The notes: a model not told the origin generated them from the sequence alone. A stretch of DNA of 64,000 nt from Jeotgalibacillus campisalis (GCF_000829515.1 NZ_JXRR01000017.1:248001-312000), one strand, 5' to 3'. Numbered from the stretch's first letter, positions 49,129 through 60,241 are shown. Numbers and translations are program-made.

Positions 49129-50838
49129 TTATACACCTGCCGCTACTCTGTTTCTTCCCGCCCGTTTTGCACCGATATAAAGTGCACGGTCTGCATTTCG
49201 CATTAAATTTTGGGCATCATCTGTATCTTCAGGAGAAGTTGAAACCCCAATACTCACGGTCATTTCAACATGAATCGCTTCTCTTTTGTCACTTAAATCA
49301 TGATATGTTTTAAAAGTCGTTTGTTCAACGGTGCTTCGGATGTTTTCCGCTAAGATAAGCGCTTCGTTTTTGGGCGTATCACAAAGCAGGACAACAAACT
49401 CTTCTCCACCGTATCTTGCCAAGATTCCTTTATCCCCAATGCGTTCGTGCAGAATCGAAGCGAGTGAGCGCAGCAAATCATTGCCGCTTTGATGGCCATA
49501 CGTATCATTAATTTTTTTGAAATGATCTATATCGACTAAGAGTAAAGATAATTCTTTCAGATTCCCTTTTTCAAGCTTCTCAAATTCAAGACCTAATCTC
49601 TCATCAAAATAGCGATAATTGTAAAGGCCCGTTAATGCACACCGTTCGCTTTTAGTTAGTGTTGTTTGATGATTTCGGGCATTTTGAATCGCGACGGCAA
49701 AATAAGAACACAAAAGATCAACGATTGGAACCAGATGAGGGCGGTAGGCATTTTTTCGTTTAGATGCTACAAGCAGTACAGCCACAATTTTACTATTCCG
49801 TTTAATTGGCAGGGAAAGAATGCTTTCAATGTCCCGGGGCATATATCCTTCAACCTTTTCGTTCCACTCAATCTTTTTATTATGTAGGACAGGTTCCCCG
49901 CTGACCCACACCTGGCCGCTGATTCCTTCTCCTTTAAGAACCGGCGCAAGATTAGTTGATTCTATCTTGTCATTTTCAAATCTGCGCAGCAGCGTCAGCT
50001 TTTGATCCTCTTGTTCCACATCAAGTATATAAGCATAATCAACAGGCATGAGCTCTGTTAATTTCTCAACAAACAAATCCAGAACTTCGTTTACTTCAAG
50101 CTGTGCTGCTAACTGATGTCCTATTCTACCGGCTTTCCCCAGATCTTCATTAACCTGCTCAGAATTGTTATACAACCTGAGTACAATCGCTACGGCCAAA
50201 AATGGAAGGCCTAAATAAAAAGCTGCTGCTATGCCGATCTGGTCTAAAAGAAAGTAAAAAGCAAGTCCATAAGGCATACTCAACAAAGTGGCAAGGTAAT
50301 CAAAAAGTGTGTCGCGGGAAAAAAAAGGAAAACCGTTCTTCACAATACGACTAAAAAAATACAAATAAAAATGATTAAAAATGATATGAATCATGATATA
50401 CAGTGCCGCTCCTGCTGTAATTTTCCATAAGGAATCCTCCGTAACAGAGAAACCGAAAAAGTAATAGGTTGCCCCTGCTATAATGCTAATCACCAGCATC
50501 ATAGAAGAATTTAATGCATACCGGTAGATAGTTTTCAAGTTCATTCCCGATCGAAAAAGAAGAGGAATCAGCACCATTTGCATGATAATGACTTCAAAAA
50601 ATAGACCATATGTTAAAAAAGCCGCAAGATTAATCCAGTGAATAATAAATATGGTGGTGTTATCCACAGTAAACGGAAAAAAAGAAAAAAGAACCGCCAG
50701 TGCAATTAAGCATAACGGAAGCCCCCACGAATCAAAGGATGGAGGGTCAAATTGATAGGAGTAATAAAGACCGGCTGGAAAAACGCCCGACCAAATAAGC
50801 CATAAAGCCCATTTTATTTTGCTAGAGACTCCTTCCAT
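49129..50838 (-). CDS. Membrane GAF-GGDEF diguanylate cyclase
   Basis: A 569-residue protein with about eight membrane helices (~10-225), a GAF domain (~245-385) and a C-terminal GGDEF domain (~405-565) with the active motif GGEEF in 'RYGGEEFVVLL'. It should make c-di-GMP in response to a ligand of the membrane or GAF part. Between the pilus/adhesin genes and folC it is likely linked to pilus control, since PilB has an MshEN-type domain. The start codon is uncertain: the site before ATG 50838 is weak. Confidence 0.85.
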   Translation of the reverse strand: MEGVSSKIKWALWLIWSGVFPAGLYYSYQFDPPSFDSWGLPLCLIALAVLFSFFPFTVDNTTIFIIHWINLAAFLTYGLFFEVIIMQMVLIPLLFRSGMNLKTIYRYALNSSMMLVISIIAGATYYFFGFSVTEDSLWKITAGAALYIMIHIIFNHFYLYFFSRIVKNGFPFFSRDTLFDYLATLLSMPYGLAFYFLLDQIGIAAAFYLGLPFLAVAIVLRLYNNSEQVNEDLGKAGRIGHQLAAQLEVNEVLDLFVEKLTELMPVDYAYILDVEQEDQKLTLLRRFENDKIESTNLAPVLKGEGISGQVWVSGEPVLHNKKIEWNEKVEGYMPRDIESILSLPIKRNSKIVAVLLVASKRKNAYRPHLVPIVDLLCSYFAVAIQNARNHQTTLTKSERCALTGLYNYRYFDERLGLEFEKLEKGNLKELSLLLVDIDHFKKINDTYGHQSGNDLLRSLASILHERIGDKGILARYGGEEFVVLLCDTPKNEALILAENIRSTVEQTTFKTYHDLSDKREAIHVEMTVSIGVSTSPEDTDDAQNLMRNADRALYIGAKRAGRNRVAAGV

Positions 50839-50911
50839 CCTTCATCAACTCAGCTTTCATAAGATAATAGTCACAATATACACATAATTTTACCAAAATT
50901 TTCTGCCAAAG

Positions 50912-52216
50912 TCACTTTTTATTTTTACTGATTTGTTTCTTTACACTCTGTGCTATTGAAGACAGGTAATAAAGGGAACCAGTCATAATGTAGACATCTC
51001 CACTTTTCTTTTTCAATGCATTTTCAATCCACTCAGATGATTTCATGATCTCCCGGTGCTTATGTGAGGATAGCTTATAAAGAGTTTCTGCTGAAGCTGC
51101 TCTAGGCATCTCAAAGGTATCGAAGGTAATCGATGCGGCCGATTGCTCCAATTGAACGATCATACTCTTTAAATCTTTATCTCCTACAGCTGCAAAAAGA
51201 AAATGAATATTTCGTTCAGCAAATTTACGTTTTACAGTATTCAACAGTGCCTCAATTCCTTCTTTATTATGCGCACCATCCATCATGATCAGCGGATTGT
51301 CAGACAGAATTTCTGTTCTTCCCGGCCAGAACGCATTTTTAATACCTGTTTGGATCTTTTCTGTCGTTAAAGTGAACGCTAGGTCTTTTTGAAGAAGATG
51401 ACTTGCAAATATAGCAAGACTTGCATTTTCTGCCTGATGCTCTCCTGTCATGTGCATTTGAACAGGGATCAGCTTGAGAGAATCCTGGTAAATGAAATTT
51501 TCTCCCGTTTGACTTGTTTTTTCTACATGAACTGAAAATTCTTCATTAAATTGAAAGAGTGGTGCCTGCTGTTTTTTTGCTGTATTTCTCATGACTGCCA
51601 TCGCTTTATCATTTTTCACATTTACAATAACAGGTGTCGAGTGTTTTATAATGCCGGCTTTTTCAAAAGCAATTTCTTCGTATGAATCTCCCAGGATCGC
51701 CACGTGGTCTAGTCCAATAGATGTAATAATGGCACAAATAGGCTGTATAATGTTAGTCGAATCCAATCGGCCGCCGAGTCCAACTTCAATCAGTACGACA
51801 TCCACGGGCTGATATTCGCCGAAATACAAAAACATCATTGCTGTAATGACTTCGAATTCAGTTGGTCCTCCGATTTCTGATTTTTCGAGCCGGTCTGCCA
51901 GAGGTTTAATTCTTTTTGCAAGACTAAGCCACTCTTCATCTGCTATCGGATGTCCGTCAACCGCGATACGTTCATTAAACGTTTCAAAAAAAGGTGATGT
52001 AAAGGTACCTGTTTTCTTGCCAGAAGCACTCAAAATAGAACGCAGGAACGTTACCGTCGATCCTTTGCCGTTTGTTCCCCCGACATGCACTGCTTTTATC
52101 TTTTTTTGAGGATTCCCAAGCTCCTCCATCATCCATTCCATTCTGCTAAGTCCCGGTTTAATTCCAAGGCGCAGCCTGCCGTGAATCCATTGGATCGCTT
52201 CTTCATAGGTATTCAT
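50912..52216 (-). CDS. folC: Folylpolyglutamate/dihydrofolate synthase
   Basis: A 434-residue Mur-ligase-fold enzyme. P-loop 'VGGTNGKGSTVTFLRSIL', 'SPFFETFNERIAVDG', 'VDVVLIEVGLGGRLDSTNII' and 'GLDHVAILGDSYEEIAFEKA' are clear. It adds glutamates to folates (and dihydropteroate in many bacteria). It is downstream of valS as in Bacillus but separated from it by a terminator. Confidence 0.94.
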   Translation of the reverse strand: MNTYEEAIQWIHGRLRLGIKPGLSRMEWMMEELGNPQKKIKAVHVGGTNGKGSTVTFLRSILSASGKKTGTFTSPFFETFNERIAVDGHPIADEEWLSLAKRIKPLADRLEKSEIGGPTEFEVITAMMFLYFGEYQPVDVVLIEVGLGGRLDSTNIIQPICAIITSIGLDHVAILGDSYEEIAFEKAGIIKHSTPVIVNVKNDKAMAVMRNTAKKQQAPLFQFNEEFSVHVEKTSQTGENFIYQDSLKLIPVQMHMTGEHQAENASLAIFASHLLQKDLAFTLTTEKIQTGIKNAFWPGRTEILSDNPLIMMDGAHNKEGIEALLNTVKRKFAERNIHFLFAAVGDKDLKSMIVQLEQSAASITFDTFEMPRAASAETLYKLSSHKHREIMKSSEWIENALKKKSGDVYIMTGSLYYLSSIAQSVKKQISKNKK

Positions 52217-52237
52217 GCTTAGACGTCCTTTCTTATG

Positions 52238-52267
52238 AAAAAGCGGACGGAATATTTATCCGTCCGC
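52238..52267 (-). terminator. Terminator between valS and folC
   Basis: On the minus strand GCGGACGGA pairs with TCCGTCCGC around TAAATAT, followed by TTTTTC: nine perfect pairs. It lies directly after valS. Confidence 0.92.
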
Positions 52268-52278
52268 GCTAGTTTGGT

Positions 52279-54924
52279 TTATATATTTTTTAATTCTTCT
52301 ATACGTGCCTGAACGGCTTTGTGCTTGGCTTCATAATCTAGCTTTTTGGCTTTTTCTTCATCCACCACCGATTGTGGTGCCTTGCTCACAAATCGTTCAT
52401 TGCTTAGTTTATTATTTACCCGTTCAACTTCTTTGGTCCATTTTACTAATTCTTTTTCCAAACGGGCTACTTCTTCTTCCACATTCAACAAGCCTTCTAA
52501 TGGAAGAAACAGTTCTGCACCTGTCACAACTGCACTCATTGCTTTTTCAGGAACCGTTATGGACGTTCCGAGCATGAGCGTTTCAGGATGGCAAAAACGA
52601 TCCAGATATGCTTCATTTTTTTCAAGCTGGCGCAGGATTTTTTCATCTTGCGCTCTAATCAGCAATTTTATCGGCTTACTCATCGGAGTGTTAACCTCTG
52701 CCCGGATATTACGCACGGCCCGGATAATTTCGATTAACAGCTTCATTTCCTCTTCAGCCGCACGATCTGTTAATTCATGCTTTTCTGTCGGCCAGGCGGA
52801 CTCTGTAATCGATTCGCATTCGTGAGGAAGGTTTTGCCAGATTTCTTCTGTAATAAATGGCATGAATGGATGAAGCAAGCGCATGGTTTGATCTAGTACA
52901 TGAGCTAAGATGGATCGTGTTGTTTTCTTGGCCTCTTCATCTTCTCCATTTAAAGGAAGCTTCGACATCTCAATATACCAATTACAGAAATCGTCCCAGA
53001 TAAAGTTATAGAGCGTACGCCCAACCTCTCCGAATTCATAGCGGTCTGCGAGGCTGGTTACATTTTTTATGGTGTCGTTCAATCGCGTAAGAATCCAGTG
53101 ATCTGCTACGGATTTTTTACCTGATAAATCAATTTCTTCAAAGGTCAAACCGTCCATATTCATCAAAGCAAACCGTGAAGCATTCCAAATTTTATTCGCA
53201 AAATTCCATACGGATTCTACCTTTTCCATAGAAAAACGCAAATCCTGCCCGGGTGATGAACCGGTTGACAGGAAGTATCGAAGAGAATCTGCTCCGTACT
53301 GCTCGATCACATCCATCGGATCTACTCCGTTGCCGAGAGATTTAGACATCTTCCGGCCTTCAGCATCTCTCACCAGACCGTGAATTAAAACGTCAATGAA
53401 TGGCTTTGTTCCTGTAAACTCTATGCCCTGAAAAATCATTCTCGACACCCAGAACGCAATAATGTCATAGCCTGTGACCAATGCAGCAGTGGGATAATAC
53501 CGCTTAAAGTCTTCTGCCTCAGTATCAGGCCAGCCCATCGTTGAAAATGGCCATAAAGCAGAGGAGAACCATGTGTCCAGAACATCATTATCCTGCTGCC
53601 AATTTTCAGGATCTGACGGCGCTTCCTCTCCAACATGAATTTCGCCTGTTTCCTTATGGTACCAGGCTGGTATACGGTGTCCCCACCACAATTGACGGGA
53701 GATGCACCAGTCTCTAATGTTTTCCATCCATCTTACGTACGTTTGTTCAAAACGATTAGGAACAAAATTGACTTTGTCTTCACCTTTTTGCAAATCAATC
53801 GCTTGTTCAGCAAGAGGTGCCATTTTTACAAACCATTGAGTGGATAAATAGGGTTCAACGACTGCACCGCTTCGCTCTGAATGGCCGACAGAATGAAGAT
53901 GTTCTTCAATTTTAAATAAAACTCCCTGTTCCTGAAGGTCTTTTGTAATTTGCTTTCGGCAAGCAAACCGGTCCATGCCGTTATACGTTCCTGCTTGCTC
54001 GTTCATCGTGCCATCTTCATTCATAACAAGAACACGTTCAAGATTATGACGATTACCGATTTCGAAATCATTCGGGTCATGGGCTGGGGTAATTTTAACG
54101 GCTCCAGATCCAAATTCCATGTCTACATAGTCATCTGCCACAATCGGAATCTCACGTCCTATAATAGGAAGTGTTACGCTTTTTCCGATCAGCGATTTGT
54201 ACCGTTCATCTTCTGGGTGCACCGCAACTGCAGTATCACCAAGCATAGTTTCAGGACGTGTGGTGGCAATTTCAATCGATCCGCTTCCGTCAGTTAACGG
54301 ATAGCGCATATGATAAAATGCTCCCTGCACGTCTTTGTGGATAACTTCAATATCTGATAGAGCCGTTTTTGTAGCCGGATCCCAGTTGATGATATACTCG
54401 CCACGGTAAATCAGTCCTTTTTCATATAAGGACACAAATACTTTTTGTACAGCTTTTGACAGGCCGTCATCAAGCGTGAAGCGTTCACGGGAATAGTCAA
54501 GGCCCAGACCAAGCTTCGACCATTGCTGTCTTATATGACCGGCATATTCATCTTTCCATTTCCATGTTTCTTCCATAAATGCTTCGCGGCCCAGGTCATA
54601 GCGCGAAGTCCCCTGTTCTTTAAGCTTTTGTTCTACTTTTGCCTGAGTGGCAATACCCGCGTGATCCATACCTGGAAGCCAAAGCACATCATAGCCCTGC
54701 ATCCGCTTCATACGAGTTAAGATGTCCTGAAGAGTCGTGTCCCAGGCATGACCCAAATGCAGTTTCCCTGTTACATTGGGAGGGGGGATAACAATCGTAT
54801 AAGGTTCTTTATCCGGATTGCTTTTTGCCTCAAAAACCTTTTCTTTCAGCCACCAATCGTATCGTCCTTTTTCAATGGACATGGGATCATACTTGGTTGG
54901 CATTGACAGTTCATTCGTATCCAT
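52279..54924 (-). CDS. valS: Valyl-tRNA synthetase
   Basis: An 881-residue class I synthetase. The HIGH motif appears as HLGH ('[11 protein letters not shown]'), the KMSKS loop as '[14 protein letters not shown]', the CP1 editing domain lies in between, and a C-terminal coiled coil ('[20 protein letters not shown]') binds the tRNA. ATG at 54924 is chosen since GAGGAGG lies upstream, giving nearly the B. subtilis length; the frame extends to 54945. Expression is controlled by the T-box leader upstream. Confidence 0.96.
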   Translation of the reverse strand: MDTNELSMPTKYDPMSIEKGRYDWWLKEKVFEAKSNPDKEPYTIVIPPPNVTGKLHLGHAWDTTLQDILTRMKRMQGYDVLWLPGMDHAGIATQAKVEQKLKEQGTSRYDLGREAFMEETWKWKDEYAGHIRQQWSKLGLGLDYSRERFTLDDGLSKAVQKVFVSLYEKGLIYRGEYIINWDPATKTALSDIEVIHKDVQGAFYHMRYPLTDGSGSIEIATTRPETMLGDTAVAVHPEDERYKSLIGKSVTLPIIGREIPIVADDYVDMEFGSGAVKITPAHDPNDFEIGNRHNLERVLVMNEDGTMNEQAGTYNGMDRFACRKQITKDLQEQGVLFKIEEHLHSVGHSERSGAVVEPYLSTQWFVKMAPLAEQAIDLQKGEDKVNFVPNRFEQTYVRWMENIRDWCISRQLWWGHRIPAWYHKETGEIHVGEEAPSDPENWQQDNDVLDTWFSSALWPFSTMGWPDTEAEDFKRYYPTAALVTGYDIIAFWVSRMIFQGIEFTGTKPFIDVLIHGLVRDAEGRKMSKSLGNGVDPMDVIEQYGADSLRYFLSTGSSPGQDLRFSMEKVESVWNFANKIWNASRFALMNMDGLTFEEIDLSGKKSVADHWILTRLNDTIKNVTSLADRYEFGEVGRTLYNFIWDDFCNWYIEMSKLPLNGEDEEAKKTTRSILAHVLDQTMRLLHPFMPFITEEIWQNLPHECESITESAWPTEKHELTDRAAEEEMKLLIEIIRAVRNIRAEVNTPMSKPIKLLIRAQDEKILRQLEKNEAYLDRFCHPETLMLGTSITVPEKAMSAVVTGAELFLPLEGLLNVEEEVARLEKELVKWTKEVERVNNKLSNERFVSKAPQSVVDEEKAKKLDYEAKHKAVQARIEELKNI

Positions 54925-55028
54925 TCTTTCTTCCTCCTCAACCATTTTAATAGTAGTGCCTTACCAGTTCTTTGTGCGACTGTGGTCACAAAACCTTACT
55001 AAAGCATTTGAATAAAATCGAGCAAAAA

Positions 55029-55310
55029 ACAAAAAAACTCCTCTCGCCTGTAAAAGGACGAAAGGAGCGAATTCGCGGTACCACCTTTTTACACAAATCA
55101 ACTAGACTTTGTGCACTTAATTCCGTTAACGGTGTTTAACCGGCTATAAACTAATAAGGAGCTTTCTCCTGTTCATTTAAGCAGCTCATGGGGGACTTCG
55201 ACGGATTCGATTCTGGAAATTCTCTCAGCAAATGAATTTCTTCTCTGAAGAACGAATGATCGTGTACTCTTCCCAATCAACGCTTATAGTATGTATTCCT
55301 ATAGTAGCGG
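55029..55310 (-). promoter_or_regulatory. T-box riboswitch of valS
   Basis: Reading on the minus strand, the conserved T-box AGGTGGTACCGCG is at 55086-55074, followed by the terminator stem CTCC...GGAG and a run of seven T. Upstream lies a long structured leader. GTC triplets at 55194-55196 and 55200-55202 are candidates for the valine specifier. Uncharged tRNA-Val would favour the antiterminator. Confidence 0.92.
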
Positions 55311-55330
55311 ATGAAGGATAGGTACGTCAA
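55301..55330 (-). promoter_or_regulatory. valS promoter (sigma-A)
   Basis: On the minus strand TTGACG (55330-55325), 18 bases, TACTAT (55306-55301), just before the T-box leader. Confidence 0.65.
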
Positions 55331-55407
55331 TATTTTGATGAAGAATGTCCATTTTTTCAAACTGGCATATACTATCAGATGATGAAAAATGGAAAGGAAG
55401 AAACAAA

Positions 55408-55599
55408 ATGGCTAAAAGAATGTTTCCTAAGCCCATGCCTCCATGGTGGAAAAAATGCCGCACCAGCTTTCAGGCACTGATTATTCCCTTTTGCTGTTTT
55501 CAGACTGTGCGGCTGATTTTACTTCCTACCACTTTTGATGTACTTCTTCTTGGCGTTCTAATCGGGATGGCCTGTGTTCTTTATTTTGAATGGATTTAA
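55408..55599 (+). CDS. Small membrane protein, unknown
   Basis: A 63-residue protein (MAKRMFPKPMPPWWKKCRTS and on) with two membrane helices, the second 'VLLLGVLIGMACVLYFEWI'. GGAAGGAAGAAAC precedes the ATG; the ORF extends upstream to 55345 but with no site. It is divergent from valS and its last bases overlap the end of spoVID. It resembles small conserved membrane proteins found next to valS in other bacilli; the function is unknown. Confidence 0.6.
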   Translation: MAKRMFPKPMPPWWKKCRTSFQALIIPFCCFQTVRLILLPTTFDVLLLGVLIGMACVLYFEWI

Positions 55600-56666
55600 G
55601 GGATAAAAATGAGCTTGCCTTTTTCAAACGGGGCTCTTGATTCAAAATGATTGCTTTTCATTAAATGAACCATCGATACACCGTAGCGTTCAGCCACCAT
55701 TTCTGGTGTTTCATCCTGCTGAGCAATACAGATTTTGATCGTCGTCATTTCTTCTTCGAGTGAAGATACAAAACTCATTAGCGCTTGATCATCATTCCGC
55801 TGCTGAGAATCCTCTTCATCTCTTGTATCATTTGTATCGCTTGGATCATCACCTGACACCTCAGCATGAGCCTCATCCTCAACACCATTATAATAGTCAG
55901 CGGAGGTATAATCTTCATTGTAAGGAGCATAGAGTGACTCTGCAGCCGGAGTCGCTCTTATTTCGATTTCTGGAACAACAGCTGATTGAGATGCAATAAA
56001 TGGTTCAATTTCTTCCAATTCTTTTTTCTTTTCTTCAGTTGAGCTTGATTGATCATCGAGGTCAAATTCTACCTGCTGATCCTGCGGCACCTGACCATTC
56101 CATTCATTTAAAGGATTAGGCAAGAGACGAATAGGCAATTCATGTACTTCTTCTACTTCTTCATGTACTTCTTCCCGTTCTTCATCGACCGGCTCATTCA
56201 CTTTATTAGATTCTTCTTCGTGCTCTTCTGGAGCTGGTTGAATGGTTTCGTTCTCTGATACACCATCGACAACGATATCAGCGTGTATGCTAAGAAGCCG
56301 TTCATCTTTTAATTCATAATCAATATGCTCAATATAGACATCTAGCTGGTGAATATTAGAGACTCGAGATGAAGAAACCGCTACCGTAATGGGAAAGTAA
56401 TGTTCAAATTCAAGCTGCTCGTCCTGCGGATGATTAATAACTTGAATACGATCGTAGCCGCTGTAGGCTCTTTCATCGTACCTTGAATCCATGCTTGCAA
56501 TCCCTTCTCCTGCTAAATAAAGTGATCCCTCAATTAAAATATGGTCTGCATGCTCAGTAATTGAAACGCTCGGTTCAAAAGAAAGAGATCGAATCTCTTT
56601 TAAACCGATTTCTCCATCAAGGACAATGGATTCGTTTAGCGATAGGGGCATGTGATTTTTCTTCAT
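55596..56666 (-). CDS. spoVID: Spore coat morphogenesis protein SpoVID
   Basis: A 356-residue protein. The N-terminal ~140 residues match SpoVID ('LSLNESIVLDGEIGLKEIRS', 'HILIEGSLYLAGEG', 'HYFPITVAVS'), followed by a long acidic, disordered middle, and a C-terminal LysM-like domain (~310-356; 'ETPEMVAERYGVSMVHLMKS'). It helps the coat encase the forespore. ATG at 56666 follows GGGAGG. The gene confirms a spore-former. It overlaps the convergent small gene by four bases. Confidence 0.93.
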   Translation of the reverse strand: MKKNHMPLSLNESIVLDGEIGLKEIRSLSFEPSVSITEHADHILIEGSLYLAGEGIASMDSRYDERAYSGYDRIQVINHPQDEQLEFEHYFPITVAVSSSRVSNIHQLDVYIEHIDYELKDERLLSIHADIVVDGVSENETIQPAPEEHEEESNKVNEPVDEEREEVHEEVEEVHELPIRLLPNPLNEWNGQVPQDQQVEFDLDDQSSSTEEKKKELEEIEPFIASQSAVVPEIEIRATPAAESLYAPYNEDYTSADYYNGVEDEAHAEVSGDDPSDTNDTRDEEDSQQRNDDQALMSFVSSLEEEMTTIKICIAQQDETPEMVAERYGVSMVHLMKSNHFESRAPFEKGKLIFIP

Positions 56667-56710
56667 CGTTTCCTCCCTCATTTCTCCATTTGCAAAACTC
56701 CTACTCTTGC

Positions 56711-56740
56711 TTTATATGCAAATACAGATAAAAATATGAC
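56711..56740 (-). promoter_or_regulatory. Probable sigma-E promoter of spoVID
   Basis: On the minus strand GTCATATT (56740-56733) matches the sigma-E -35 (KMATATT), and after 14 bases CATATAAA (56718-56711) matches most of the -10 (CATACAMT). Mother-cell sigma-E control is known for B. subtilis spoVID. Confidence 0.75.
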
Positions 56741-56792
56741 GGACTAGGAGAACCACAAGTTGAATCTCTTTTTGATCCTGCAGCAGTGAAAA

Positions 56793-57869
56793 TCAACCCG
56801 CCTCTCTTAAAGATCTTTTTAATAAGAACACTGTAGCTGGAGCAGCAGCAAATAAAATGAAAAAGATCCTGAATAGATGAAAGCTCGTAACAGTAGACAC
56901 ATCTGCACCAACTGAATAAGCTGTAATCGCCATTTCAGCGACGCCACCAGGTGCAGCACTTAAAAACATATCAATCAGAGGAAATGAAAAAGCAGCGTTT
57001 AAAACAAAAGACAGGCCGATACAAAAAACAATAAGTGCTAAGTTGATGCCAACCACAATAGAAAGAGGCTTTAGGGATAATAACCCCCTCAATCCATTCA
57101 TCTGCAGGCCGAGATGTGCCCCAAGTGCGATCTGAGCTGCACCAATAGAAAGCTCAGGCAACGCAAAAGGGCTCGAAGTTATAATATTAAAGCCAACCAC
57201 ACAGAGTAAAGGTGCGAGCATGAATGGAATGGGAAAGTGCGCTTTTTTCATTCCCTTTAAAACAAGGAGGACTGAACATGCAAGGAAAAAAAGCCACAAC
57301 ACAGGCATCGTCGTAATCATTGGCAGGACAGTTTGAGACATCCCTTCTTCAGCTGAGGGGAAAAAATATGTAACTAAAAACGGTACTACGGTAATGACAA
57401 GGAGGATGCGAATCGTTTGCATTAAAGCTACTGCAGAGGTCTGTGCACCTCTTACTTCCTCACTTAACAGAACCATCTGAGATAATCCACCCGGGAAACT
57501 TCCCAGCAGCGCCGTCTGATAACAATATTCAGTATTTTTTGATAAAGCCAGTGCTGATACGGCAGTAAATCCTACGATCATCAGTGTTAATAAGAGCATT
57601 AAAGGCAAATTCAACACCATAATGAGCAGGGCTTCTTTTGTAAAAGAGGTTCCCATCTGAAGCCCAATGATCAACAGTCCAGTATTACGCAGCCAATTTG
57701 GCCAATAAAATGGCCATTCTACAGTATTTTTTAAAATCATCATAATCACTAACGGACCTAACAGCCAGGGCAGAAAAATTCCTGCCGCATAAAAAAAGAG
57801 GCCCATCCCAGTGGATAATAAGGCAGTGACAAAAAGCCACTTCCACTTACTATATGCCAAAAGCACCAC
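56793..57869 (-). CDS. AbrB-type (PF05145) membrane protein
   Basis: A 358-residue polytopic protein with about ten membrane helices in two similar halves (AbrB duplication), e.g. 'GIFLPWLLGPLVIMMILKNT' and 'ALLGSFPGGLSQMVLLSEEV' in the first, 'MFLSAAPGGVAEMAITAYSV' in the second. Despite the name the family is not the DNA-binding AbrB; relatives are putative transporters or regulators. It stands between hemL and spoVID, where many bacilli have other genes. Confidence 0.8.
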   Translation of the reverse strand: MVLLAYSKWKWLFVTALLSTGMGLFFYAAGIFLPWLLGPLVIMMILKNTVEWPFYWPNWLRNTGLLIIGLQMGTSFTKEALLIMVLNLPLMLLLTLMIVGFTAVSALALSKNTEYCYQTALLGSFPGGLSQMVLLSEEVRGAQTSAVALMQTIRILLVITVVPFLVTYFFPSAEEGMSQTVLPMITTMPVLWLFFLACSVLLVLKGMKKAHFPIPFMLAPLLCVVGFNIITSSPFALPELSIGAAQIALGAHLGLQMNGLRGLLSLKPLSIVVGINLALIVFCIGLSFVLNAAFSFPLIDMFLSAAPGGVAEMAITAYSVGADVSTVTSFHLFRIFFILFAAAPATVFLLKRSLREAG

Positions 57870-57895
57870 CTTCTTCCTGCATTTTAGTATAACAA

Positions 57896-57932
57896 AAAAC
57901 CGGCCTCAGGCTGTTATCCCCGGACCGGCATG
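57896..57932 (-). terminator. Terminator of the haem operon
   Basis: On the minus strand a CCGGTCC.../...GAGGCCGG hairpin with imperfect middle is followed by TTTTTTG, directly after hemL. Confidence 0.7.
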
Positions 57933-57941
57933 AATACTATC

Positions 57942-59231
57942 TTATTTTGCTATCGCTTTGAATGAAGCCTCTACTGCCTCAAGTGTTTTTTCTACATCCG
58001 ATTTTGTATGAGCTGTGGATAAGAACCATCCCTCAAATTGTGACGGAGGCAGAAAAACGCCATTGTCGGCCATATGCCGGTAAAATTCAGCAAAGAGTTG
58101 TAAATCAGCTGATTTTGCTTGATCGAAATTGGTTACTTTTTCGTCTGTAAAGAAGAAGCCCAACATGGATCCCGCACGATTAACCGTATGTGGAATAGAA
58201 TATTTTTGAGCCAGAGCCGTGAAACCTTCTTCAAGAAGATCACCAAGCTCAATGAAATAATCGTAGGATTCAGGCGTAAGTTGTGAAAGTGTCTCATATC
58301 CTGCTGTCATGGCAAGCGGGTTGCCTGATAACGTGCCTGCCTGATAGATCGGTCCTGTTGGCGCAATCTGGTCCATAATGTCTTCACGGCCGCCAAAGGC
58401 ACCTACAGGAAGTCCGCCTCCAATAACCTTCCCTAAACAGGTAAGATCCGGCGTTACACCGAGGTGTCCCTGTGCACAATGATAACCAACCCGGAAGCCC
58501 GTCATCACCTCATCAAAAATCAGCAGTGATTGATGTTCAGTGGTCAACTCCCGCAATTTTTCAAGAAATCCTTCATTTGGAGGAACAACTCCCATATTGC
58601 CTGCAACCGGCTCAACGATCACTGCCGCAATTTCCGGGCCGAATTCGTTAAATACATATTGAATGGATTCCTCATCATTATATGGCACTGTAATGGTGTT
58701 TTCAGCAACACTTTTTGGTACGCCCGGGCTGTCAGGAAGACCCAGCGTCGCAACCCCGGACCCCGCTTTAATCAGCAGACTGTCACCATGACCGTGGTAG
58801 CAGCCTTCAAATTTCACTATCTTATCACGCCCCGTAAAACCGCGCGCTAAACGAAGCGCACTCATCGTAGCTTCTGTTCCGGAAGAGACCATTCGCACTT
58901 TTTCAATTGAAGGTACACGGTCAATAACCAGTTTTGCCAGTTTGTTTTCAAGAGTCGTTGGTGCACCAAAGCTTGTCCCGCCAAGCGCTGTTTCCTGAAT
59001 GGCAGAAACTACTTGGTCATCTGCGTGACCCAAAATTAAAGGTCCCCATGAAAGGACATAATCAATGTACTCATTGCCATCTATATCGTATATTTTTGAA
59101 CCTTTTCCTTTTTGCATGAAAATGGGATCCATGTTAACAGATTTAAATGCGCGAACGGGGCTGTTAACACCACCCGGCATAAGTGTTTCCGCTTCAGTGA
59201 ATGCCTCTTTTGAACGATTATAACTTGGCAT
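57942..59231 (-). CDS. hemL: Glutamate-1-semialdehyde 2,1-aminomutase
   Basis: A 429-residue PLP enzyme. It contains '[15 protein letters not shown]' at the N-terminus, '[13 protein letters not shown]' (cofactor Asp) and '[17 protein letters not shown]' with the PLP lysine. It makes 5-aminolevulinate from the product of HemA. GGAGGG precedes the ATG; it is the last gene of the haem operon. Confidence 0.95.
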   Translation of the reverse strand: MPSYNRSKEAFTEAETLMPGGVNSPVRAFKSVNMDPIFMQKGKGSKIYDIDGNEYIDYVLSWGPLILGHADDQVVSAIQETALGGTSFGAPTTLENKLAKLVIDRVPSIEKVRMVSSGTEATMSALRLARGFTGRDKIVKFEGCYHGHGDSLLIKAGSGVATLGLPDSPGVPKSVAENTITVPYNDEESIQYVFNEFGPEIAAVIVEPVAGNMGVVPPNEGFLEKLRELTTEHQSLLIFDEVMTGFRVGYHCAQGHLGVTPDLTCLGKVIGGGLPVGAFGGREDIMDQIAPTGPIYQAGTLSGNPLAMTAGYETLSQLTPESYDYFIELGDLLEEGFTALAQKYSIPHTVNRAGSMLGFFFTDEKVTNFDQAKSADLQLFAEFYRHMADNGVFLPPSQFEGWFLSTAHTKSDVEKTLEAVEASFKAIAK

Positions 59232-59251
59232 GTTTATCCCTCCATGATTGT

Positions 59252-60229
59252 TTAGTTAGATAACCATGCTGCAGCATCTTTAGCATGATAGGTAATAATC
59301 AAATCTGCTCCTGCACGTTTCATACTCGTAAGCTTTTCCATGACGATTTCTTTTTCGTTGACCCAGCCGTTCTGTGCAGCGGCCTTGATCATTGAGTATT
59401 CACCACTGACATTGTAGGCCACGACTGGCAGCGGAAAACGGTCTTTCACGTCTCTCATAATATCAAGATACGAAAGTGCAGGTTTAACGATTAAGAAATC
59501 TGCTCCTTCATTCACGTCGCTTTCTGCTTCGCGCAGTGCTTCCAACCGGTTAGCAGGGTCCATTTGATAGGTTTTACGGTCGCCAAATTGCGGAGAACTG
59601 TGGGCTGCATCCCGAAAAGGTCCATAGAAGCTCGAAGAATATTTCACTGCATAGCTCATAATTGGCGTATCTATGAACCCCGCTTCATCGAGTCCACGGC
59701 GGATTGCAGCAACAAATCCGTCCATCATATTGGATGGAGCAATAATATCTGCACCTGCTTTCGCTTGGCTGACGGCTGTTCTTGCCAGCAAATCAAGAGT
59801 GGGATCGTTCAATACTTGCCCATTTTCAATAATGCCGCAATGGCCATGGTCAGTATATTGGCAAAGACAAGTATCCGCAATGACAACCATCTCAGGAAAC
59901 TCGCTTTTTATCAGGCGTGTTGCCTCCTGAACAATTCCATGATCATGATATGCCTGACCACCCAGTGGATCCTTTTCTTTTGGAACCCCAAAAAGAATGA
60001 TCGACTTAATGCCGAGATTTACTAGTTCGGTCATCTCTTTTACTACCCCATCTAATGATAGATGAAAAACACCAGGCATTGAAGAAACTTCCTTATGAAT
60101 ATTTTCTCCTTCGACAACAAAAAGGGGATAAATTAAGTCTTCTTTCCGCAGCCATGTTTCACGCACCATGGATCGAAGTGTGTCAGACGTGCGAAGACGT
60201 CTGTGACGATCAAATTGAATGTCCTTCAC
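59252..60229 (-). CDS. hemB: Delta-aminolevulinic acid dehydratase
   Basis: A 325-residue porphobilinogen synthase. The metal region '[15 protein letters not shown]' and the two Schiff-base lysines in '[17 protein letters not shown]' and '[14 protein letters not shown]' are present. GTG start, eight bases after AGGAGG. It lies between hemD and hemL. Confidence 0.95.
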   Translation of the reverse strand: MKDIQFDRHRRLRTSDTLRSMVRETWLRKEDLIYPLFVVEGENIHKEVSSMPGVFHLSLDGVVKEMTELVNLGIKSIILFGVPKEKDPLGGQAYHDHGIVQEATRLIKSEFPEMVVIADTCLCQYTDHGHCGIIENGQVLNDPTLDLLARTAVSQAKAGADIIAPSNMMDGFVAAIRRGLDEAGFIDTPIMSYAVKYSSSFYGPFRDAAHSSPQFGDRKTYQMDPANRLEALREAESDVNEGADFLIVKPALSYLDIMRDVKDRFPLPVVAYNVSGEYSMIKAAAQNGWVNEKEIVMEKLTSMKRAGADLIITYHAKDAAAWLSN

Positions 60230-60241
60230 TGCTCATTCCTC

